From NCBI GenBank assembly GCA_002352045.1, contig DEHT01000035.1, positions 3,475 to 16,802 on the forward strand: a DNA stretch of 13,328 bases, given 5' to 3'. The notes under the pieces are model-generated. The model ran no database searches and was not told the origin of the DNA. It saw nothing but the letters and a program-made list of their open reading frames with translations. The position numbers and the translations under genes are program-made. This DNA comes from Chitinophagaceae bacterium UBA2793. GTDB lineage: Bacteria > Bacteroidota > Bacteroidia > Chitinophagales > Chitinophagaceae. Below are positions 5,121 through 11,623 of the stretch, piece after piece (the stretch's first letter is position 1; each line of letters opens with the position of its first letter).

Positions 5121-6623
5121 TTACTCCTTATCTTTTTTATCTTCAGATGTTGCTTCATCTGCTCCTTTTAAATAAGTGGGCAAATTTAAGCCGGCCATGT
5201 TAAACAAATCATTTAAAGGTGGTACCGTTTTCATCATGCCCGAAACAAAGTTGGCAGTGCTGGTATTTCCATCGGCACCATTGCCGCTATCCCACACTGT
5301 AATTTTATCAATCTTAAGATTCTTAACTGCCTCTACCTGTGTTTTTACTAATTCGGGTAATTTTTCAATTAGCAACAATTGGAATGCTTTTGTAGGATCG
5401 CCTCCGGCAGCAGTAACCACATCTCTGTAACCTTGCGCCTGCTTGGTTAATATTTCAAACAAACCTTTTGCCTCGGCTTCCATTTTTGCATAAATAGCAT
5501 CCGCCTCACCTTTTGCGTTCTCTCTAATAGTTTCGGCTGCAGCCTGTGCTTCAATAATAGCTTTTTGTTTGGCAATTTCAGCAGGTACCACTATGTTGGC
5601 TACCTGAGTGGCTCGCTCTCTTTGCTGGCGGGCTTCTTCTGCTTTTTGTTCGGCAACATAAGAAGCTTCCAAAGCTTTTGCCTGTTGTACTTTTTCGGCC
5701 GATACTGCCAGTCTTAATGCTTCTGCTTCTCTTTCTCTACGGGATGCATCTGAATTGGCAATGGTAATTTTTGCCTCATTTTCACCGGCTACAGCCGAAG
5801 CATTGGCTTCCGATGTTTTAATCCTGGTATCTCTTTCGGCCTCTGCCCTACCTATTGATTCATCTTTTCCTGCAACGGCAATGCTAATTTCCCTGTCCTT
5901 TTGTGTGATGGCTATCTTCACATCTCTGTCTCTATGCGTTTCGGCAATTTGTGTTTCTCTTTCTCTGTCTGCAAGCGCTTTACCGGTTTCACCAATTTTT
6001 ACTTGTTCGGCAACACTTATGATTGCTTCGTTAACCGCTTTTGCTGCTGCTTCTTTACCTAACGCTTCTATATAACCGCTTTCGTCTCTAATATCGGTTA
6101 CGTTTACATTTATCAGTTTTAAACCAATTTTTTTCAACTCGGTATCAACGTTTTTAGAAATATTATCTAAAAACTTATCTCTGTCGCTGTTAATTTCCTC
6201 AATTGTCATGGTAGCAATTACCAAACGGAGTTGGCCAAACAAAATGTCTTTCGACAATTCCTGAATTTGTTCGGGAGTAAGACCCAGCATACGTTCTGCA
6301 GCATTGTTCATACTTTCCGGATCGGTAGAAATGGCAATGGTAAATCTACAAGGCACATCTACCCTAATATTTTGACGGCTTAATGCATTGGTAAGATTAG
6401 CTTCAATGCTTATGGGTTTTAAATCGAGGTAAGCATAATCCTGAATCACCGGCCAAATAAATGCACCACCACCATGTACACATTTTGCCGAAGCTCCGCC
6501 GGTTTTACCATAAATCACCAAAATTTTATCGGATGGACATCGCTTGTATCGGGATATTAAAGCAGTTACGGTTACAAACAGTACTACTACTGCCACCACA
6601 ATAATCATTAGAGGAGAAAGCAT
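5121..6623 (-). CDS. Flotillin-like SPFH/band-7 membrane scaffold protein
   Basis: Flotillins form large membrane-attached oligomers that organise lipid microdomains. The 500-residue protein has an N-terminal membrane segment (about residues 3-23), an SPFH domain (about 28-200, including YGKTGGASAKCVHGGGAFIW and IEEINSDRDKF), a long charged Ala/Glu-rich coiled coil (about 200-400) and a C-terminal flotillin segment (about 400-485, with LLIEKLPELVKTQVEAVKNL and ITVWDSG). This is the order in YuaG/FloT and eukaryotic flotillins. Residues 218-272 form five 11-residue repeats of the type xxRDRxxxIAx, a hendecad coiled coil. It begins 22 bp after the nfeD-like gene and ends 6 bp before the FkbM gene. 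NfeD-like proteins such as YuaF are the standard partners of bacterial flotillins, which supports the assignment. Confidence 0.94.
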   Translation of the reverse strand: MLSPLMIIVVAVVVLFVTVTALISRYKRCPSDKILVIYGKTGGASAKCVHGGGAFIWPVIQDYAYLDLKPISIEANLTNALSRQNIRVDVPCRFTIAISTDPESMNNAAERMLGLTPEQIQELSKDILFGQLRLVIATMTIEEINSDRDKFLDNISKNVDTELKKIGLKLINVNVTDIRDESGYIEALGKEAAAKAVNEAIISVAEQVKIGETGKALADRERETQIAETHRDRDVKIAITQKDREISIAVAGKDESIGRAEAERDTRIKTSEANASAVAGENEAKITIANSDASRREREAEALRLAVSAEKVQQAKALEASYVAEQKAEEARQQRERATQVANIVVPAEIAKQKAIIEAQAAAETIRENAKGEADAIYAKMEAEAKGLFEILTKQAQGYRDVVTAAGGDPTKAFQLLLIEKLPELVKTQVEAVKNLKIDKITVWDSGNGADGNTSTANFVSGMMKTVPPLNDLFNMAGLNLPTYLKGADEATSEDKKDKE

Positions 6624-6645
6624 AATTTATATGTTTTATTGAGTA

Positions 6646-7215
6646 TTATATTTTTTCAACCAGTACCAGGTTATTCGATTCTATTTGCACCACTTTTACC
6701 GGAGTGCCGGTGGCAAGCCGTTCATGATTGGTTACGGCATTAATTTCCTGTACACTTCCTTTTACACTCACTTGTATTTTACCAATGCCCATTTTATTTT
6801 CGGGTATAGGAATATATACTGTGCCGGTTTGGTGAAGGGTATGGTTTATATTAAAGGTATTGTCTTCGCCAAACTTTTGAATTTGCCGAATAATTAAAAA
6901 GAATACAGCCACAAACGCAAGCCCTACCAATGCGCTTGCTATTACAAGAATTGCTTTACTGCCAATACTATTGTAAAACGATATGCCTGCCCAACCAAAG
7001 CCCAGCAAAAAATTAATAAGGTTCCTAAGAGAAAATAATTGAAAAGGTGCTTCTCCATCGGCCAGGTCGCCGCTAAAATCTGCATCTACACCATCCGTAG
7101 CATCGGTGCCGGCAAATGTCATAATTGTTTGCACTATAAATATAAGACTGGCCGGTAAAGCTATAAACCAAAATGTTCGAAGCAGTGGTTCCATCCCGGC
7201 AAAAAATTCCATCAT
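6646..7215 (-). CDS. NfeD-like membrane protein with C-terminal OB fold (YuaF type)
   Basis: This is the short NfeD type without a serine-protease domain, known as the membrane partner of flotillins (B. subtilis YuaF with YuaG). The 189-residue protein has membrane helices at about 14-35, 65-83 and 88-111. Between the first two lies an acidic loop (DATDGVDADFSGDLADGE, residues 38-55). The C-terminal segment (about 128-189, from HQTGTVYIPI to NNLVLVEKI) has the spacing of an OB-like beta barrel. It starts with two adjacent ATGs (7215 and 7212); either could be used. It is the first gene of the operon, preceded by a TACATTTG promoter, and flotillin follows after 22 bp. Sequence is divergent, but architecture plus neighbour make the call secure. 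Confidence 0.87.
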   Translation of the reverse strand: MMEFFAGMEPLLRTFWFIALPASLIFIVQTIMTFAGTDATDGVDADFSGDLADGEAPFQLFSLRNLINFLLGFGWAGISFYNSIGSKAILVIASALVGLAFVAVFFLIIRQIQKFGEDNTFNINHTLHQTGTVYIPIPENKMGIGKIQVSVKGSVQEINAVTNHERLATGTPVKVVQIESNNLVLVEKI

Positions 7216-7245
7216 ATTTGTGTTGGTTTAATAAATGGTTTGTTG

Positions 7246-7253
7246 CAAATGTA
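7246..7253 (-). promoter_or_regulatory. Predicted -7 element for the nfeD-flotillin-FkbM operon
   Basis: TACATTTG on the minus strand matches TAnnTTTG exactly, the same octamer as at speA. Initiation would fall near 7241, giving a leader of roughly 25 nt. No clear TTG is seen at the proper distance upstream, where the DNA is almost all A and T. The site suggests transcription separate from the DUF1003 gene. Confidence 0.5.
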
Positions 7254-7312
7254 TTATAATAAAGATATTTTATTTCAGCTTAATTAAATATTCGCTTATT
7301 AAAAATTGCATT

Positions 7313-7873
7313 TTAATTTTTGGAACTTTTTAGAATTGCTTCTATTTTAATATTCATATTATTTAGCAGTTCCAATTGTTTTGCCTGTATTTCAAACAAT
7401 TTTTTTATTTGACCCGATTCTAGCACATCTATTTTTTCATGAAGACTACGAATCTGCATCTCGGATTTAAGATTAACTAAATAATCGCTTTTACTTTGCT
7501 TACGATCTTTTTCAGCCTGCCTGTTTTGGCTCATCATTATGATGGGGGCTTGTAATGCTGCCAAACAAGAGAGTACCAGGTTCATTAAAATAAATGGATA
7601 TGGATCAAATTGAAAATGTTTCAAAGCCACTATATTAAAAACTATCCAGCAAAAAAGAATACAACAAAAAATAATTATAAAACGCCAGCTACCTCCAAAT
7701 GTAGCTACCTCATCGGCTATTCGTTGTCCGGCAGTAAGCTTCTCATTGTATGATTGGTTTATATGATCTCCTAATAAACTTTCTTCTACGATTGACTTTT
7801 CAACTATTGCTCTTAAACTATCTTCATAAGGTTGATCATCGGTTAATAAAGCAAAAGATTTTTTACTACTCAT
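7313..7873 (-). CDS. DUF1003 family membrane protein
   Basis: This small inner-membrane protein belongs to DUF1003, a family of unknown function. The family core is intact: ADEVATFGGSWRFI, FDPYPFILMNLVLSCLAALQ and APIIMMSQNRQAEKDR. There are two membrane helices, at about residues 74-94 and 103-124 of the longest frame, with both termini probably cytoplasmic. The C-terminal 60 residues are charged and predicted coiled coil (SLHEKIDVLESGQIKKLFEI), where family members vary. I choose the ATG at 7873 (MSSKKSFALL, 186 residues). The longer frame from 7903 would begin with MAIFIANNFF across a promoter-like palindrome. It lies about 100 bp upstream of the nfeD-like gene on the same strand; partial read-through is possible, but that gene has its own promoter signal. 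Confidence 0.88.
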   Translation of the reverse strand: MSSKKSFALLTDDQPYEDSLRAIVEKSIVEESLLGDHINQSYNEKLTAGQRIADEVATFGGSWRFIIIFCCILFCWIVFNIVALKHFQFDPYPFILMNLVLSCLAALQAPIIMMSQNRQAEKDRKQSKSDYLVNLKSEMQIRSLHEKIDVLESGQIKKLFEIQAKQLELLNNMNIKIEAILKSSKN

Positions 7874-7886
7874 AAAAAAATTGTTT

Positions 7887-7900
7887 GCTATAAATATAGC
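7887..7900. promoter_or_regulatory. 14-bp palindrome and possible promoter upstream of the DUF1003 gene
   Basis: GCTATAAATATAGC is a near-perfect dyad (GCTATA, AA, TATAGC) located 14 bp before the preferred ATG at 7873. On the minus strand it contains TATATTTA, which departs from TAnnTTTG at the last base, with a TTG 23 bp upstream (7922-7924). It may be a promoter, an operator, or both. Confidence 0.3.
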
Positions 7901-8025
7901 CAACTAAGCGTATTGTTACTACAAGTATATGTAGTAGATGTACTATTTTTTTATGTTTTTTCCCAACATATTTTTTTTAGCACAGTTCTTGCATCTAAAA
8001 AATATCCTACAGAAAATTCCAGCTT

Positions 8026-9963
8026 GTGAGAAATAACCTGTTGAAAAAATATTTATTATTGTGTGCATTGTTTTATAACGGAATTGCCGAAGCACAATTA
8101 CCTTCCTTAAATTGGGCACTCCGTTTTGGAGGCTCAGCAGTAGATATTCCCTACGCAATTAAATTTACAACAGACGGTGGCACTATCGCAGCCGGTTATA
8201 CCGACTCTCAAGATGGCCAGGTTACTCCTCATGCCAATAGAGAATATTGGGATTTGTGGGTGGTAAAATTGAATGTTTGCGGATCTATTCAGTGGGAACT
8301 TTCGTTAGGCGGAACCGGTTACGAAAGTGCCAGGGATATTGAACAAACTGACGATGGCGGTTATATTGTTTTGGGCGAAACCAATAGTACCGATGGAGGT
8401 GTGGTTGCAGGCTACGGAGGTACAAAAGATATTTGGCTTGTAAAACTTTCGGCCTTGGGAACTGTGCAATGGCAAAAAAGATTCGGTGGTACAGGTTTAG
8501 ATATTGGTAATCACATAAGTATTACCCCGGCTGGCGATTATCTAATTGCTGCATCCACTTCCTCAAACGATGGCGATGTTATCGGCAATCATGGAACCGG
8601 TGGATATACCGATGGATTGATAATGAAGATTAGCCCTTCTGGAAATGTTATTTATAGCAAATGCTTTGGTGGCACCAAAAATGAAGAACTTTTAAAAATT
8701 ATTACTATTGGAAACCGCACCTATGCCGCAGGATATGCTAACTCCATTGATGGTGATATTCCTCCCAATCAAAAAAATTATGATGCCTGGCTTTTGGCAT
8801 TAGATAATAATGGCAACAAAATTTTCAGCAAAATTTATGGCGGTTCTCAAAATGATGTAAGTTATAGCATAACGGCTGGCAATGATGGCTCACTTACCTT
8901 AGGCGGATATACTACCAGTAACGATGGAGATGTTTCCGGTGCTAAAGGCAGCCAGGACTATTGGGTTATTAATGTATCACAAGCTGGCCAACTCAACTGG
9001 CAAAAAGTATTGGGAGGCTCAGAAGCAGATTATTGTAATGCAATACTCACCGATACAGATGGTGGATATATAGCTGCGGGTATCTCCTACTCATCGGATG
9101 GAGATGTGGATGATGCCAGGGGTGAAGGTGACTATTGGTTGGTGAAATTATCATCCACCGGAACAGTCCTTTGGAAAAGAAATTTTGGTGGCAGCGAAAA
9201 CGATCACCTGAGAAGTATTATTTACAAACCATCTTTAAAAGAATATTATTTGTCCGGCGATTCCGAAGACGGTGGCGGGGAGTTTAGTAATTCATTTGGC
9301 GATGTTGATTTTGGTATTATTAAACTTAGGCAGCCTTTGGAAGAAATAAAAGATTCCACCGTTTGCGATACCCTTGCCTTTGTTCCTCTCACTGATACCC
9401 TTACCGATGTTTGCGGTTACGATTCTGTGTATGTGCAGTACAAACCGATTTTAATAAACGGCCCATTGGATAGTATAAAAAAAGCCGATACCATTTTTGT
9501 AGGCCAATCTTACACTTTACCTTCTTCGGGAAATGGAACTATTGTTTGGCAAAATCACCCAACGCTCAGTTGTAGCAATTGCCCTCAACCGGTAGCAACA
9601 CCAATAGTAACCACCATTTATTCTGTTACCAATACTTTACCGCACGGTTGCATAGTGCAAGACCAGTTTAGGCTTGTTGTACTCAACGATGCCATTGTTT
9701 TTACTCCAAATGCTTTTACTCCAAACGGTGATGGGCTCAACGATTACTTTGGCCCCTTAGGCAAAGTACCCGATGGCTTTCGAATGCAAATTTTCAATCG
9801 TTATGGTGAAACCATTTTTGTGAGCAATACCATGAATGTAAGATGGAACGGACTGCTCAAAGGAAAGCAGCAGCCACTGGGTTCTTATGTTTACATTTTT
9901 TATTTTAAAGACATCAATGGTAAACAGCATCAACAAAAAGGAACCTTTACTTTAATAAGATAA
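8026..9963 (+). CDS. Secreted seven-repeat (beta-propeller-like) protein with T9SS type B sorting domain
   Basis: A Sec signal peptide (MRNNLLKKYLLLCALFYNGI, cleaved near AEAQ, residue 24) is followed by seven repeats of about 55-60 residues (about 28-433). Each starts with GG[ST]xx[DE], continues with a TxDGGYIxAGxT strand and an SxDGDV loop, and ends in DxWxVKLxxxGxxxW. Seven such units suggest a closed seven-bladed propeller; the Asp/Gly loops could bind calcium. Next come a Cys-containing linker and an immunoglobulin/PKD-like segment with LSCSNCPQP. The C-terminal domain (about 560-645, FTPNAFTPNGDGLNDYFG to the end) is the T9SS type B (CHU_C, gliding-motility-associated) sorting domain, so the protein should be exported across the outer membrane and held at the surface or released. 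The only usable start is a GTG at 8026: an in-frame stop lies 30 bp upstream and no in-frame ATG precedes the signal peptide. It is the first gene of a three-gene operon. Ligand unknown. Confidence 0.88.
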   Translation: MRNNLLKKYLLLCALFYNGIAEAQLPSLNWALRFGGSAVDIPYAIKFTTDGGTIAAGYTDSQDGQVTPHANREYWDLWVVKLNVCGSIQWELSLGGTGYESARDIEQTDDGGYIVLGETNSTDGGVVAGYGGTKDIWLVKLSALGTVQWQKRFGGTGLDIGNHISITPAGDYLIAASTSSNDGDVIGNHGTGGYTDGLIMKISPSGNVIYSKCFGGTKNEELLKIITIGNRTYAAGYANSIDGDIPPNQKNYDAWLLALDNNGNKIFSKIYGGSQNDVSYSITAGNDGSLTLGGYTTSNDGDVSGAKGSQDYWVINVSQAGQLNWQKVLGGSEADYCNAILTDTDGGYIAAGISYSSDGDVDDARGEGDYWLVKLSSTGTVLWKRNFGGSENDHLRSIIYKPSLKEYYLSGDSEDGGGEFSNSFGDVDFGIIKLRQPLEEIKDSTVCDTLAFVPLTDTLTDVCGYDSVYVQYKPILINGPLDSIKKADTIFVGQSYTLPSSGNGTIVWQNHPTLSCSNCPQPVATPIVTTIYSVTNTLPHGCIVQDQFRLVVLNDAIVFTPNAFTPNGDGLNDYFGPLGKVPDGFRMQIFNRYGETIFVSNTMNVRWNGLLKGKQQPLGSYVYIFYFKDINGKQHQQKGTFTLIR

Positions 9964-9990
9964 ATATTGAAAAACCACCTATATGAACAG
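9964..9990 (+). repeat. Shared translation-start motif, copy 1 (before DUF1800)
   Basis: AAAAACCAC, four bases, then ATGAACAG. The same arrangement, at the same distance from the start codon, occurs before the DUF1501 gene. Both genes lie exactly 19 bp after the preceding stop codon, and neither has a Shine-Dalgarno sequence. Confidence 0.5.
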
Positions 9991-11596
9991 GAACGAATTC
10001 ATAAGAGCTTTTGCCAACCGGGGCAATAAAAAAAGTAAAACTTTTTTTAGCGGCTTACTTCCCTACACCGGTCAGTGGACGGTAAATGAAGTAACACATT
10101 TGCTTAAACGAACTATGTTTGGTGCAAAGAAAAGCGATGTAGATTATTTTTTAGGAATGAGCATGAGCGATGCAGTGGATGAACTTTTAAATAATGTAAG
10201 CACTCCTACTCCACCCTTAAGAGATTATGGATTAATTGTAACAGAAGATGGCACTTACGACGACCTTGGTGTAGTACAAGGACAAACCTGGGTAAACGAT
10301 CCAAACATGGCAAGTGTGGCCGATGCAAGGCCCTCTATTGCCCGCTTACGGATGGAAAGTTTACGCAAATGGTGGAGTGGTTTAATTATTAATCAGCAAA
10401 GAAGTATCCAGGAAAAAATAGTTTTATTTTGGCATCATCATTTTTCGGTGCAGAGCGAAGAAGTGGGCAATCCGCAAATGATGTTTCGGCATCATAATTT
10501 GTTACGCAGTCATGCATTAGGCAATGTAAAAACAGTTACCAGGGAAGTATCTATTGATCCTGCAATGCTATATCACCTAAATGGATATTTAAATTCTCGC
10601 CTGGCGGCCGATGAAAATTTTGCCCGTGAATTACAGGAACTCTTTACCATTGGCGTAGGTGGCGAAACGCATTTTACCGAAAACGATGTGTATGCAGCGG
10701 CAAGAGTGCTAACCGGCTGGAGAGTAAGAACCGTACCGCTTGAATCGTACATTGACAGCAGTGCTCACGACACAGGCACCAAAACATTCTCTGCATTTTA
10801 TAATAATACCAGCATTACCGGTGGCGATGCAGCCACAGAATTAGATGCACTCATCAACATGATTTTTAATACACCCGAATCGGCAACATTTATTTGCAGA
10901 AAACTATATCGCTTTTTTGTGTATTACGAAATAGATGCTGCTACTGAAACCAATGTAATAGAACCACTGGCTGCAATTTTAAGAAACAACAATTATGAAA
11001 TAAAACCTGCTTTGGAAACACTTTTTAAGAGCGAACATTTTTTTGATGTATTGAACCAGGCATGTTTTATCAAAAGCCCATTTGACTTTTTGGTAGGAAC
11101 ACTGAGAGAATTTAATGTACCATTTCCTGCCTACACCGATTACAGTAATGGATACCCTTTATTTTATAGTATTTACGAAAAAGCGGCTATGATGCAATTG
11201 AATCTTTTTCAACCACCCGATGTAAATGGTTACCCTGCCTTTGTGCAAGGCCCTATGCACTATGAGTTGTGGGTAAACAGCAACTCCCTTCCACGAAGAG
11301 CCGATTATACCGATGCATTAGTAGCAGATAATGTGGTTGATGTTAGAGGCTTTGCCAACTTTTCTGCAAACCCGGCTAATCCAGATACATTAATTACAGA
11401 TATAACATCGCTGTTGTTGCGTTATCCTTTAAGCGATACTTCAAAAACTTATGTAAAAACAAGGTTTTTATTGAACAATAGTTCCGATAACAACATTTGG
11501 ACAACAGCCTGGAATAGCAACAGCCCTACGGTGGAAACATCACTCAAAAATCTTTTTGCATTTTTAATGAACCTACCGGAATTCCATTTGTGCTAA
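9983..11596 (+). CDS. DUF1800 family protein
   Basis: DUF1800 proteins are about 500 residues, of unknown biochemical function, and are commonly encoded next to DUF1501 proteins, as here. Family landmarks in this 537-residue protein are HLLKRTMFGA (39-48), LFWHHHFS (about 147-154), NFARELQELFTIGVGG (about 211-226), AARVLTGW (about 238-245), HDTGTKTF (about 262-269) and, late in the protein, LFQPPDVNGYP. The histidine-rich WHHHF and HDTG stretches are candidate metal-binding or catalytic sites, but that is inference. No signal peptide, lipobox, Tat motif or T9SS domain is visible: the N-terminus is polar and basic (MNRNEFIRAFANRGNKKSKT). This is odd next to two exported neighbours. It lies 19 bp from each neighbour and is surely co-transcribed with them. 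Confidence 0.92.
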   Translation: MNRNEFIRAFANRGNKKSKTFFSGLLPYTGQWTVNEVTHLLKRTMFGAKKSDVDYFLGMSMSDAVDELLNNVSTPTPPLRDYGLIVTEDGTYDDLGVVQGQTWVNDPNMASVADARPSIARLRMESLRKWWSGLIINQQRSIQEKIVLFWHHHFSVQSEEVGNPQMMFRHHNLLRSHALGNVKTVTREVSIDPAMLYHLNGYLNSRLAADENFARELQELFTIGVGGETHFTENDVYAAARVLTGWRVRTVPLESYIDSSAHDTGTKTFSAFYNNTSITGGDAATELDALINMIFNTPESATFICRKLYRFFVYYEIDAATETNVIEPLAAILRNNNYEIKPALETLFKSEHFFDVLNQACFIKSPFDFLVGTLREFNVPFPAYTDYSNGYPLFYSIYEKAAMMQLNLFQPPDVNGYPAFVQGPMHYELWVNSNSLPRRADYTDALVADNVVDVRGFANFSANPANPDTLITDITSLLLRYPLSDTSKTYVKTRFLLNNSSDNNIWTTAWNSNSPTVETSLKNLFAFLMNLPEFHLC

Positions 11597-11623
11597 CCTA
11601 TAAAAAACCACTATAATGAACAG
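11597..11623 (+). repeat. Shared translation-start motif, copy 2 (before DUF1501)
   Basis: AAAAAACCAC, four bases, then ATGAACAG. It matches copy 1 in the same register relative to the start codon, including the first codons Met-Asn-Arg/Ser-frame bases ATGAACAG. The 19-bp intergenic length is also the same. Confidence 0.5.

Noticed and set aside
5755..6075. Plus-strand open frame of 106 codons rich in Ser and Ala
   Set aside because: It is the reverse complement of the repetitive coiled-coil part of the flotillin gene, which explains both its length and composition.
7917..7945. Inverted repeat TACTACA-AGTATA-TGTAGTA with an overlapping TAGTA-GATG-TACTA, followed by T residues
   Set aside because: It might be a terminator or a switching hairpin, but the stems are short and AT-rich, it lies between divergent genes, and no transcript should end there.
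9983..10080. Possible degenerate Tat signal at the DUF1800 N-terminus (MNRNEF resembling MNRRKF)
   Set aside because: The second arginine is missing and no hydrophobic segment follows, so no export signal can be supported.
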